From positions 1,798,001 to 1,862,000 of the forward strand of contig JAYXKI010000005.1 of the NCBI GenBank assembly GCA_037892935.1: DNA of 64,000 nt, given 5' to 3'. This DNA is from Phlebopus portentosus. Taxonomy: Eukaryota; Basidiomycota; Agaricomycetes; Boletales; Boletinellaceae. A model generated the notes under the pieces. That model was given only the letters and a program-made list of their open reading frames with translations, was not told the origin of the DNA and did no database searches. The translations under genes and the position numbers were made by a program. Within the stretch, counting starts at the first letter, position 1. Every line of letters starts with the position of its first letter. Positions 38,172 through 49,110 of the stretch are shown piece after piece.

Positions 38172-40885
38172 CTAGAAATGACCTGGAGGAGGACCAACGA
38201 GTCGGACGCTCGCTTGTCGCAGATCGTCGTCGTCCGAAGGGCTCGGTATTTCCTCCGGCGACGGACTCCGTACGAGGCTAACGCTCTCCTCTTTATCATC
38301 AGCACCTTTCGGATATCGACGATCGCTCGATGTGCGTCTATGCCCTCGCCCTTGCCTCCGCGATGCAGAGCCAGACCCATCCTCCTCAGACGGAGGCGAA
38401 AATCGCGACGTATTCGGTAAGGGCGACGTCGCATTCCCTTTCACCGTGAAAGCTGTACCGTATGAAGTTGCTGGAGCCGCGTCGAAGGGATCTTCCCGTG
38501 GTAGGTTCTTCTGGCTTGCGAATAGATTTGCAGGAGCTGTTCGTAGCGCCATTGAGTTGTCGAAGGTGTCTACAGGCGGGAAATTTAGGAAAGCATGTTT
38601 AGGTTGGGGTTGTTCTAATGATGGACCCTCTGGTGAGACCTCTTCCTTGATAGGTTCCATCGACACCATCGAGATGTGTCCTGGAGAAGTAGGTCTTCGT
38701 TCGTGAGTTGCTAGCTCGGATCCTAATCCTTTGGTTGGATATTTATGTACCACGTCCTCTGAATCAAACTTTATCGTGGGAGTACGTGGCGGAGCCCTGC
38801 TCTGCATAGACGCGTCACGGTGAAAGGTCGGAACAGGGGCATCGTATAGCTGATGCCTCTGCAGACCGTCGAACTGACCCTCAATTGCCGTAGTACGTCG
38901 GGATCGAAGCGAGCTCTGGTCGGACATGCTTAGTCGACGAACACTCCGAGCACGGATCATGCTCCCCAAGGGACCAAAGGAACCACGAATGGAATCGATG
39001 CCCGGATCCTCAACGGCTGTAAGGTCCTTCTCATCCACCTTCTCCGTGTTGCTCCGAGCCGCTTCTAACAGCAATGTCGAGCGACGATCAAGTTTGTTGC
39101 CAAGCTCCGATGGATCAATCTTCGACATCTGCAAGATGGTGATGCCACAGCAGATAACCAGAAATGCCAGGACGATAGTCAGAATCTGAGCCACAGTTGC
39201 TTTGAGGCCTTGGAAAAGTACAACAGTGGTGACCATAGAGAAAAATGCGACTACGATGCTTATCAGCCGTCTGCTCATTTCAAGTTAAAGAAGCGACGCA
39301 CATATGACATAGTATGTTGGTGTGACTTGGAGCGACGTCAGCAATGTCCCTTACAACAAAGGAGGGAAGCCATTTACCCATAGCTGAAAGATACGAATGA
39401 TAATCAGCAACGGCAGGAACCTCGATGGAAAGGTCACTCACCAGTGTTGAATAATGCTAATGCGACGTTGAGATAATAGACTTCGGTGACTAAAGGAAAG
39501 AAACACATTGAATTCCACCTCCCGAAATTCAGGGCAATAGAACGAACTTAATGTTGCGGCAATAAAAAACATTAGGAAATAAATGAACCAATATTTAAAC
39601 TGAAATAGCGAAAGTGAGCGCTATAGACTGACAAACTTGATAACGAAAATATCTTACCTGATTGTCTCCGGAGGCCGTCGTAACTATGGCTGCTCCAAGT
39701 CCGGTAGTTACACTTACGCTGATACCGCCGATCATGCTACAGACCATGATATACCATAGCATGTTCTTCTTCCCATATCTACAAGTCGAATTAGTAAAAA
39801 CTGCTGACCTGGAGAGGTTCACCGCTTAGCTTACCTCGGTGCGAAATAGAAGACGATGATAAGTGACGACACTATGAGGGCGCCTGAGTACACAAGGAAT
39901 CCTGGCGAAAAGAATAGTTTCTGAAATTCCCTGATCTGGCCGACCGTTTCCTCGTTCGGGCCTTAAAACATAAGACAATATGAAATACCGGGAACTCGGA
40001 AACAAAAACGCGACATACCGTTGAGTGCAATAATAGTAGAACCAATCTGCGGTGCAATTTAGTAATTATAGATCAGTCAGCGCGACAGTTGGAAACACGA
40101 ACAATACACAAGGCGCATCCGAGCCAGCCGAAGAACGAAAGCTTCTCCTTCAAAAAGAATGACGATAGAATGGCGCAGATTACAACAGATAGTGCTCCTA
40201 ATGGAGTCTAAAGAATGTTCCTCAAGTGAGAACCAACTTGTCGAAAACGGGACATCATAAAGAAACGTACAACGACTAGTGCCTCTACGAACGCATAGGC
40301 TAGAGGAAGGTGTAAGCCTGATGACGAGCAGAAATGATGAATGAGAAACGTACCTGCAAAATTACATAGCTCCCCCAAAATCATCACTGAATGAGAGCGT
40401 CAGGCCAGGTTCCCCTAGAGAATTCAACGCACGCACTAATCATCCCCATCCACCATAACGGCTGGTGGTACGGAATCAGCATAGGCAATGTTAGAAAACG
40501 CAAGCCCATGGCTCACCGATTTGAGATACGCAACACCCTTACCGGCCGCCCCGCCCGCCTGCGAGCGGAGAAGACCTTTCTTTTTGAACACAAAACTAGA
40601 CCCAATAAGCAGACCGCTCGTGACCGCCCTGCAAAATATTATCCTCTTCAATCGACGGACCTAGATGGGAATACAATATCCTTACAATATGATCCCGACG
40701 ACCTTGATGCGCGCAAGGAAACGCGTGAGTTCGGAGGAAATCCACAGGAGTGTGAACGCGGAAACAGCCACACAACAACGCACCTTGAGATTGCTTCCCA
40801 CAGAGACTGACGAAGCTGCTGAAGAGGAAGCGGACGCGACGGCGCTGCTCGTCGACGATGCCGTCGCGGACGATGAGGACGACAT
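38172..40885 (-). CDS. NIPA-type magnesium transporter (DUF803), copy 1
   Basis: Membrane transporter of the NIPA family. Exon 1 (40885-40784) encodes a Ser/Ala-rich 34-residue leader. The next exons give VVGIIL joined to [20 protein letters not shown], the first membrane helix and family motif. [31 protein letters not shown] and (after an exon ending VTPTYYVI) [20 protein letters not shown] follow, with [18 protein letters not shown] as the last helix. The cytoplasmic tail (from about 39,120) is long, Ser/Arg-rich and disordered, ending VGPPPGHF. About ten introns, roughly 600-650 residues. NIPA proteins move Mg2+ at endosomes or the plasma membrane; this is family knowledge. The second paralogue lies at 57397. 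The first exons (up to about 40,556) are repeated as a broken copy at 48,213-48,600. Confidence 0.88.
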
Positions 40886-41719
40886 TGATCGGGTGAGGGA
40901 CCTATGATGTATGATATGGGGGTTGGAGACGAGTGTTATAGCAGTGCTGCGGTTAGGAGGTCGTTCCACCGTCAGCCCCTTCCTTATTTGGAAAAAGATC
41001 TGATCGGCGTTGCAGCATCCACGAGTATCCGGCGGCCGGGACCAGATCTGTAATCCAGATCCCACGAAAATCCGGCATGGCTGTACAAAAAGTAAACTGC
41101 GGAATGAAGGTATATTAAGAGAAATCGAAAGGACGAAACAAAAGCTACACATAGCGTTACTTGCTATTACACAAATAATAAACTCCGGGATTTCCGGAAA
41201 GTAAAGGTTAATACATGGAGAACGAGACCTGAGAGACAAATGCTAATTGATACAGTCAAAGCATTGGCATTTCTACAGAGCGTGATAAATCAAAGCAGCG
41301 GTAACTCTACAGAGCGCGAGCAATGCAAGGACAAAAGACACTATGAGCACAAAGATAAAAAAAGAAATAGGATCGCAGAGCCGACGGAGGAGGATGTCGG
41401 AATTGCAGGAGATAACGAAGAAGGATCCTTACGAAGCAGCGGGGCATCAAGAAGAGCATCCACGGGGAAAGGTCTCAGCAGTGCTGGAATTTGCTTGAAG
41501 TCGGGAGAATGCAGCAGACGCATCTTTCTAGAAGAAACAAAGGTCTTGCGCCGGAAGACAGCCAGGGTGGGCAGGCATAAAGAGGAGGAGAAGGGCGAGG
41601 ACGAGGACGAGGAGAGCGGCAACAAGCGGAGAAATGAGTGGCCGAAAGAGAAACATTCAGAGAGCAGTTCAGATGACGGATGTATGTCAAGAACCATCCA
41701 ACTGAAGGAGATACTTGTA

Positions 41720-43250
41720 GGAGTGAAAGCACATGGATCAACTTCCAATATCTACTGCAATCGAATTGGAACAGATTGCAGGGCGTCCGCCACACCTCTC
41801 AATCTCAGCAACGACAACGCATTTTCAATACGCACCGTGAGCAGGTCGAAGGTCGCCATCAGCTCGCGATCCTCCACTTTGTTGTTGATATTCGGGATGA
41901 ACATCATTGGGTCGGCGTACATGACCACGTTATCCTTAATATTCTCCCTGGGTCCCATAGTATTCTACGGTAGCACTGCCAGCTGTGTTATCTTCCCATG
42001 GGAGTGGACGCAAAACACGACCGGACGTCAGGGCCTCCAGTCTTATGCAGAGAACAGCTAGCTCGCGGATCTGCACAATGTTGAGTTGTGCACGGGAACC
42101 CGATGCTCCCGGCTTTTCTGCAAGGATGGGTTCGCTCCTCCCAATGAACTCCTTCGGATATATCAATGAGAGGATTTCCGGAATATCAAGCCCCTCAAGC
42201 GCCGCTCGCCGACGGGGACGATCTCAATGCAGATGCCCTCTATCGCAGTGACTAGCACCTTTTGGGTCCGACGGGTCGTATGCTTTGTTCAGCACCTGCG
42301 AGCGTATCTTCCCTACAACATCCGCGTTACACATGATCTGTCCACCGTTCGCACTGCACTTCCGGCTATCCGCGCCGAACGATTGACCATTGGTCCATGG
42401 TAATCCATACGGTGGGCAATCGGGTTCATTGAGCAGATAGGTCTACCGCTATGGATACTCATTCTCACCGAAAGTCCTCCCTCTCATTTTTGTCGTAAAT
42501 CTCCTTTCTGTCCTGACATTCAAGGATTTCCGAAGGCCAAGGCTCGCGGAGAAGGTCGAGTTGTACTGTAAGAGGGCAGCCAGCACGTTCGGGAACGAAC
42601 ACATGAACGCATCGCCTTCCGATTTGTCTTCGTACCCACCACATAACCGCAATTGCTGGCGCAGAAGTTGATTGTGCAGACGAATCGCTGTTGGTATCCC
42701 AGCGTTCTTGTCCCAGAGGCGAGTCGAATTGAATTACGGATGTCTGTGAATACCAAAGCGACGTGCCCGATCGGAGGAATTACTTCCAGAGGTAGTTCTG
42801 AAAGCTGCGCAAGAGCCTGATACGCCTTTTGGTATACAGCAGGAAACCGACGAGATAAGTATTCAACCCCGACTATGGTGCTCCCACCCGCTCCACCATA
42901 AAGTGCAAGATCGTATAACTCGCAAGCAATGGTCTCCAAACGCGCAATGTCCACAACGTTGTTTTTACCATGGCCGGCGACGATCGTGATTTTGCCTAAC
43001 TTGGAGAGCTCGTCGCCCGTAATTTCTGGTTGTGGATCGGCTCGAGGCAAGAAACGATAAGAAGCAAATGGTCCCCAAAGCACACGTAATTCGTTTTGCT
43101 GTAATGGTAACTGTTCAGGTTCTTCATCGGCATGAGCACTGTTTTTGTTCTGAGCAACGCGGATAATGTTGGTTGTGGAATACATTCTAATATCCGGCAC
43201 TCTGCTGCAAGATTCCCAAGTCCGTCGCCAAAATAACATGCGTTGGTGTC
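41720..43250 (-). pseudogene. Decayed 3' fragment of adenylate cyclase
   Basis: Collinear with about 49,141-50,905 of the intact cyclase gene but broken. Reading right to left: the PP2C-like end (SKLGKITIVAGHGKN), then GHVALVFTDIRNS, the cyclase metal-binding start. The frame is lost there because AATTC is duplicated (GAATTGAATT at about 42,725-42,735). In another frame the match resumes as DKNAGIPTAIRLHNQLLRQQ and LRLCGGYEDKSEGDAFMCSF, then breaks again. The C-terminal part (ERRLRGLDIPEILSLIYPKE; LCIRLEALTSGRVLRPLP; MYADPMMFIPNINNKVEDRE) is in a third block. Identity to the intact gene is roughly 70-80 percent by eye. Homology begins inside the PP2C-like domain; the RA and LRR parts are absent. 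About 250 bp of extra sequence sits in the matching 3' UTR (41,340-41,640). It cannot make a working cyclase. Confidence 0.85.
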
Positions 43251-43412
43251 GTTTTAAACTTCTTCCAAGTAAAAGTTAATCCACTGCTGGTCAATCTCTC
43301 ACAGAAAATATGCCATTGAGTGAAGGCATCAGACCAAGTTTCAGTAGGAATTCCATATACGCACTAGTAATTTGACGGTCTATTGCAACTCAAAGTACTT
43401 TTATTCATATTT

Positions 43413-43424
43413 TACAGTCACGTG
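43413..43424 (+). repeat. Left terminal inverted repeat of the Tc1 element
   Basis: TACAGTCACGTG; includes the TA duplication. One mismatch against the right end. A second GACTGTA about 35 bp inside gives a small internal hairpin. Confidence 0.65.
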
Positions 43425-45021
43425 AAATTTATGTGGCAGGTATTGGTAACAGACTGTACTTAAACTTTGAATCTCATGAAATTTGGCTGAGTATAAAATA
43501 TATGGTAAGGTGTCGAAGTGGAACAGGTTAAATTTTGACACTTGTCAGGAACTTTGAGCAGATTGTTCAGTATTTTGACTTCCACATAGTCAAAAAAATA
43601 CAAAAAATGTGTGGCAGACTGAGAAAGCAAGCCGCTTCATATCTATAAAATTTTCAGATTTTTTTGTAAGCAGATGCAAGTTGGCACATCACTTTTTCTA
43701 GGTGCCGCTCTGCACCTTCCTTTTTGGGATGATTTTCTCCTCACAGTCCGACTAGAAATGTTCAGCCCATTTCTTTGTCAATTCCGCACCAAATTATGTC
43801 AAATTTTTTGCAGATACAGCATTGGTAATGTGATTAAAAGATGTTTGTGAAGTTAATATTTTGTACTACCACCTTTTGCAGCCAGAACAGCATGAATACG
43901 TCGAGGCATAGATTTAATGTACTTGTCAATCTTTTCCTGTGTAATCTTCTCCCATTCCTCCTGAACGGCCCTCTCAAGCTCATTATATGATGTGGGACGA
44001 TGTGGACGACGATTTATAGCACATTTAAGATCCTTCCAGACGTTTTCGATGGGGCTAACATCAGGAGAATTGGATGGGTGAGGGAAAAGTGATATCCTGT
44101 GCTTCTGAAACCAGTACTTCATCGTCTTTGCAGTGTGACAAGGTGCATTATCTTGCTGAAATCGAAGTATAGGACGCTTCTGCTGAACTGCCTGAAAAAA
44201 ACTGAGCATTGGACCTTCTAGAACCTGCTCCTGATACTTCTTTGCAGTCATTCCTCCTCCCTTCCCCCCCTCATACTGCAAAGAAACCAATGGCCCCTTA
44301 TACCCTAAAGCGATGCAGCTCCAAACCATTATGCGAACTGAGGACTGCTAGAAAGTAGGTATCATGCAGTCCTGCTCAAATTCCTCATCCTTCCTTCGAG
44401 TGACGAAAATCTGGCCAGCACTTCCTCCAATGTAAATGTAAGATTCATCTGAAAATACAACATCTTCAAAAAAGCGCCATCCAGCCCTTCGAAACTGTAC
44501 TGCCCATCTAAGGCGAGCAACCTTGGACACTTGAGAAAGGTATGGGCCCTTTCGTGCAACTCTACGATGGTAGCCTTGTGATGCAAGCTTCCTTCGAACA
44601 GTTGACTGGCTGACAGAGGGTGTCACCAGGTTTCCAAGCTCTTTGAATGGAATGCGTCGATTTTTTCATGCAATTCTTGTCAGATTTCGATTCCCGGCTT
44701 CAGAAAGCTTTGGATTCCTCCCAGAACGAGGTAAATTTTTGGTTGTGCCGCGTGCTTCATAGCGAGTAAAGATGCTGCGGACTGTGGACTCAGGTAGGTG
44801 TTCTGACCGGGAGACTTCAGCGTATGATTTCGCGACTTTGACAGCTCCAATGATACGGTTTTTTGTAGCCACATCGAGTTCGTGTGCACCCTTACGACTT
44901 CCGGGCATTTCGAGGTGAGTAAAATAGGTGTATTGTATAGAAAACGCGAGTACAAGACTACGAGAGTACGGACACGAACATCACGTGTTCGCGATCCGCG
45001 AGTACTTTTGGCACGTGTCTG
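43415..45021 (-). mobile_element. Tc1/mariner DNA transposon relic
   Basis: About 1.6 kb, the usual Tc1 size. Ends are short inverted repeats, CAGTCACGTG on the left and CACGTGTCTG on the right (reverse complement CAGACACGTG), each flanked by TA as expected for TA target duplication. The inside carries a DD34E transposase on the minus strand with two in-frame stops. The left non-coding arm (43,415-43,850) is much longer than the right. It lies between the broken cyclase copy and the TPR-like gene. Confidence 0.8.
43853..44908 (-). pseudogene. Tc1-family DD34E transposase, broken by two stop codons
   Basis: Starts MPGSRKGAHELDVATKNRII (paired-like helix-turn-helix: SYAEVSRSEHLPESTVRSIF). TGA at 44668-44666 interrupts it between RIA and KNRRIPF; the second helix-turn-helix follows (SVSQSTVRRKLASQGYHRRV). 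The catalytic triad is readable: first Asp in VVFSDESYIYI, second in LRFQQDNAPCHTAK, and Glu in SPDVSPIENVW, 34 residues after the second Asp. TAG at 44350-44348 breaks the frame just before QSSVRIMVWS. The end is AAKGGSTKY. Both stops are compatible with C-to-T changes, though other origins are possible. No frameshift was needed elsewhere, so decay is recent. Confidence 0.85.
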
Positions 45022-45023
45022 TA
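45012..45023 (-). repeat. Right terminal inverted repeat of the Tc1 element
   Basis: CACGTGTCTGTA, reverse complement TACAGACACGTG, one mismatch to the left end. It lies 145 bp upstream of the start codon of the TPR-like gene. Confidence 0.65.
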
Positions 45024-45168
45024 TGTACAGTACGTAATACTTCCACAAGGTCGGGAAACTATTACGTAACTCATTACATCTGATCTGATCTGCCTCCGCG
45101 TTCTGTACTACTACCAGAGTCCACACTTCTTCTTCAGCTACAAATGCACTGTCTTTGGCGTTTATAAT

Positions 45169-47218
45169 ATGTCGATTTTCGGTAGATTGAGAACTCTACC
45201 GCTGGCAAGGGGTGCTCTGTCTGTTCCTCCAACCCGTACTCATGAATGCCGCTACAACTTAAGAATCACGGAGCCTCTCATACAAGATCGCTCAATGCAT
45301 CCTTCCTGTGCGCGTCCGCGCCTGGTTTTTGAATCCAAGGTCCTTCAAAGGCATCCACAAAGAGCCTCTAAAAGTCACTACTCCGATTTTTCGACTGCAG
45401 AGAGCCAAGCACGCAGATTCGGTCGCCTCATCGTGAAGGGCTTCTTGGGCGGCGTGGCCCTTTATTGTTGTTGGTCCGCCGTTATTTTCGCCTTTGACTT
45501 CATGTATACGTGAGTTTTGCGATGGCTGTGGTTCGGAAACGTACGAACTGACTTCTTATAGCTTGTATCCTCCGCAATTGATGGACTGGCCTAAAGAAAT
45601 TCGCAGACGTTTGGTGCTGGCTCGAAGTGGAATAATACTGTGCCGGGCAGATTTGACTTTGGAACAACTTGAAGAGTGCTTCGTTTTCTGCGAGCTTTGC
45701 CGTGTCTCGGTACTTATATCTTTTCCTCTGCTCCAGGATATGGACAACTGTGCGTGATGCGCCTGAGCATATGCTCCATCCCAACTCTTCTATCAAGTTT
45801 CTGAATGTTGCGATCTGGTTCTCTGATGAGCTTGAAAGAGCTGGGAAGGCTCGCGAAGCATATAAGGTCTTTGCGATGCCATCTGTATATACCGCTCCCG
45901 ATATCAGAGACGTTCCGGTGAGCAGAATGGGCGATCTCTGCATGCAGAAGTTCTGACCTCAGGTTACACGGGCACAGATAACAAGTCTACTGCCGCCCTT
46001 GACTCGGATGAGCTTGTGGAGAGACGTTTCCTTATATCCATGCTTTCGAAGCTCACAAGCTTGTCTGAAAACTGCGAACCGACTGCTGAGGGGAAATGGC
46101 TATCATCTGCAATCCGCGAAATGATACCATTGTTTCCAGTTTGTCAGGGTCTTCGGGAGGAAGAAGTATATGAAATTATTGGTCATGTCGAGCAATTTGC
46201 AACTGTCGAGCCATCCTTCTTCGGCATCTCATCTTACCTACAATCTCATTCTAATCTGCCGACTGGGCTAACTAACTCTCAGCAAACTGAAGGAGACTCT
46301 ACGGCTGATCTTGAAATATCAGAAGACAAAGTTACTCCGGAAGACGAGTACCTTTCTCTTCCCTTTTGGTGTGCATCGGACGTACCTTCAGCTATCGCGA
46401 TTCCACTCAAGTACATCGGGATTTTCGCTGAAAAACATGGGCACTCTATGTGCGTGTATTGTAGAGTCTTCATGTCCATCACATTGATCAAGTCGAGCAG
46501 TATCGCTTACAACGCATATACATCAGCACTTCTCGTAAGTTGGTTACGAGGGACAGCGAAAAGTGATTCTCGGCTTGAAGATTGGGAATACGGGTTTCGC
46601 GCGCTGGAATACCTCAATTCTCGAATAGATTTTATGTTCCGGCATTTGGATATTGCGATCTATCCGCACGACTGGTGTTCTATGGAACACCGTTGGATCC
46701 CTCCCACTCTATTACCGACTCTAAAACTCATCAACGATGTCGAGAAGGAAGGAACATTAATGATACGGAAACACGTTGAGAAGTTTCGGACATGCGGGGC
46801 AATTCTTGCTTTGGCGACGAAACACAAGGCAATTTTCTTGGAGGTAAGCAGATCATATACCTTCCGTACCAAATTCTTCGTCAATCTCATGGACTTGATT
46901 CTGTAGAAAGTAGGCGATCTGGACGAAGCTCTGAACGAGTTTGAGTCCTCAATCGAATTGTGGGAGCTGTCGAAGCGACCTACGAGTAACCAAGAAATAC
47001 GGGACATACAGGAGCGCATCGAGAGGGTGAAACGAAGGATTGCAGAGGGTGACACTTCTGTTGACGATCAACTTCACCCAGATATTTTGATGAGTTGGAA
47101 GGAGATGAAGAAACGTGCATTGGGAGCGAAGAGTTTCGAGGATGGTGGCGCAACCACTTCGACATTAACTTTTAGCATTTATTTCCCGCCTTTTTTTGGC
47201 TTTCTGGATTTCTGGTAA
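45169..47218 (+). CDS. Predicted mitochondrial single-pass TPR-like protein (Mgr3-like)
   Basis: Exon 1 encodes a basic, Ser/Arg-rich N-terminus without acidic residues at first (MSIFGRLRTLPLARGALSVP), typical of a mitochondrial presequence, then one membrane span (GFLGGVALYCCWSAVIFAFD). Later exons are helical with TPR-like spacing: LEQLEECFVFCELCRVS, NVAIWFSDELERAGKAREAY, YGFRALEYLNSRIDFMF, and a final coiled stretch (KVGDLDEALNEFESSIELWE; IRDIQERIERVKRRIAEGD). This layout, including a short LYPPQLMDWPKEIRRR after the span, resembles Mgr3-type adaptors of the mitochondrial i-AAA protease. I rate that family assignment as tentative. About 600 residues; five or six exons. It ends at 47218 with FGFLDFW. 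The Tc1 relic is immediately upstream. Confidence 0.6.
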
Positions 47219-48212
47219 TCATTTGCTGTTGCTTGGTTGCTTTGCATGTCTAGGCCCTTACATTGAAGAATCTATCCGTTGCGTGTTATGCCTTTCGGGA
47301 GATGATTTTATTACGATGAGAAATCGCCTCGAACGGGGTGGGAGCCGAAAGCATGATATTCAGCAGTACTTCATAACGGTCACCATTATCGTCATGCAAG
47401 AAAATTCTTGTTCGGGCGAAATGCAACGTTTTCCATGAAGCTTTTTTCCAGTTCGAATTTTGCATCGACCAAGGACACAAGATAGAATAATGACAATGAA
47501 CTGCATGCTCAGGGAGTATAAATGCAGAGCGCATTGGTCTCCCAATACGCGTCTGAAAATGCACCTGGATTATAGGCGACGTCTGGAACGTGGTCAAGAC
47601 ATCAGTAAGAAATAAATTTGTATCCGCGTTTAGAGGTGACTTACAATCTTCGCAGTTTCCTGTTTCCTGATCCGCAGTCCCACCGCCCCTTCAGAGAGTA
47701 TACTAATAATAGTTTACTCACGCAGAATGACAAGTTCACGATGATGTCATAATTCAAGTCGCACGGGAACAATCCTGAGGTTCGCCCCGGGAATCTTTCC
47801 GCGTCACACTGTCCGAGCCATACTTCACTTCCGGAGATACATTCGAGTCATAACGATTCCAGAAGTACATCGCGATGCCCCTAGAGGCAGATCGGGCCAT
47901 GAGTCATGACGAAGTGGCCTCCGCCTCTGCCGTTAAGCGCCTCGCCAAAGGTACCATCCGTGAATGATGGTCTGGCAGTCTGCATCTTCGTTGGCTCCTA
48001 CGTCACAATGGAAGAACTAAACGATGGCTTAGCCGAGGTCAACTCAGGAAATGCTTATTCTTTTCTTACCCTTTGTGCACGCTGTGGAGGCAGGCATTGA
48101 GCAACCTTCTGTCGTATGGAGAGACACAAGATTGTTTGACTGCATGTGTATGCCCTGAGATAGTGTCAGTAATTCTTAAATTCAAGATACCAGGGTCGCG
48201 GATCAGGAGTCC
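47219..48212. other. Intergenic region right of the TPR-like gene
   Basis: About 1 kb. A 103-codon minus-strand open frame (47286-47597) includes ARTRIFLHDDNGDRYEVLLN, which looks protein-like, but I could not join it to other exons or a family. The rest (47,600-48,210) holds no supported gene. The junction of the duplicated block lies at its right edge. Confidence 0.4.
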
Positions 48213-48600
48213 AGAAAGCGGGCCATTGCGCGCAAAGACCTTTCTTTTTACACAAAACTTCCCCAATATGCACGCCGCTCGTGACCGCCCTACAAGTCTT
48301 CAATCGACAAGCCTAGGTAAGGTAAGAATACAATATTCTTACGATATGTTCCCGGCGACCTTGATGCGCGCAAGAAAACGCGTGAGTTCGGGGGGAAATT
48401 CGCAGGAGTGCGAAACGCCCGGAAACAGCCACACAACGACGCACCTTGAGGTTGCCTCCCACAGAGACTGATGAACTGCTGAGGAGGAAGCCGACGCGAC
48501 GGCGCTGCTCGTCGACGATGCCGTCGCGGATGATGAGGACGACATTGATCGAATGAGGGACCTATGGTGTGTGATATGGGGGTTGGAGACGAGTGTTATA
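48213..48600 (-). pseudogene. Broken 5' fragment of the NIPA gene
   Basis: Near-identical to 40,556-40,940, the start of the intact NIPA gene. The ATG equivalent is at 48545, and the Ser/Ala leader ([20 protein letters not shown]) is retained. A 1-nt deletion (CAGCAGTTCATCAG instead of CAGCAGCTTCGTCAG, near 48,470) shifts the frame. The first donor GGTGCG, the acceptor side and the second intron are still recognisable. The FVFKKKGLL exon has lost its frame (GGGGAAGTTTTGTGTAAAAAG). No later exon follows. Both the leader and the spacer sequence GGGGGTTGGAGACGAGTGTT match copy 1. Confidence 0.88.
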
Positions 48601-48602
48601 GA

Positions 48603-48733
48603 GTACGTCTCAACATAAGCGACGCCAGCGCATTTTCAGTACGCATCGAGAGCGAATCGAGGATCCATCAGCTCGCGGTCCTCAGCTTTGCCGCTGATAT
48701 GCGGGATGAGCGTCATTGAGTCGGCGTACATAA
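48603..48733 (-). pseudogene. 131-bp scrap of the adenylate cyclase 3' end
   Basis: Matches 49,241-49,371 (the region encoding DPMTLIPHISDKAEDRELM and following residues) at about 90 percent by eye, in the same orientation, about 640 bp downstream of the intact gene's own copy. It is closer to the intact gene than to the broken copy at 41,800-41,940. Too short to encode anything. It starts directly after the NIPA fragment. Confidence 0.8.
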
Positions 48734-48862
48734 AGTTCAGAAGAAACACAGTAGTATATTGAAAAGAAAAAAAAGGGCGAAAAATAACATTACTATACAT
48801 AGAGTTTACTTGCTTTACACATGCGCAAATACTGAGGTCCAGAAATAAGATAGCTTAACACA

Positions 48863-48894
48863 GAGACAAGGAGACAAAGAGACAAGGAGACAAG
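48863..48894. repeat. Short tandem repeat, four 8-bp units GAGACAAG
   Basis: GAGACAAG repeated four times with one mismatch, in the 3' flank of the cyclase gene. The matching position of the left copy lacks it. Confidence 0.8.
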
Positions 48895-49110
48895 GCGACG
48901 GGGATAGATACCAGCACAATCAAAGCAGTAGCAGTTCTACAGAGCGTGAGCAATGCAAAGAGACAAAAAATGAGACGAAGACAAGGACAGAATGCAGATC
49001 GGCGATACGAAAACATCGGAAAGAAATAAGACAGCAGACACGACACCCAAGAAGAAGAAGAAGAAAGGAAAAAGAGACAGTCAGAGAATAGTTCAGAAGA
49101 TGAACGTAGC

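Noticed and set aside
40391..40810. 139-codon plus-strand frame over the start of NIPA copy 1
   Set aside because: Antisense to the first NIPA exons, whose reading is supported by the paralogue.
41240..42061. A 273-codon open frame on the plus strand across the broken cyclase copy
   Set aside because: It is antisense to the cyclase remnant; the Lys/Glu-rich first half comes from the repeat-rich 3' flank. No family resemblance, no splice logic.
47286..47597. 103-codon minus-strand frame with a protein-like stretch
   Set aside because: Could not be joined to any further exon or recognised family; kept only as a note in the intergenic entry.
48863..48894. GAGACAAG repeat as a CRISPR-like array
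   Set aside because: No spacers; units are contiguous, a simple tandem repeat.
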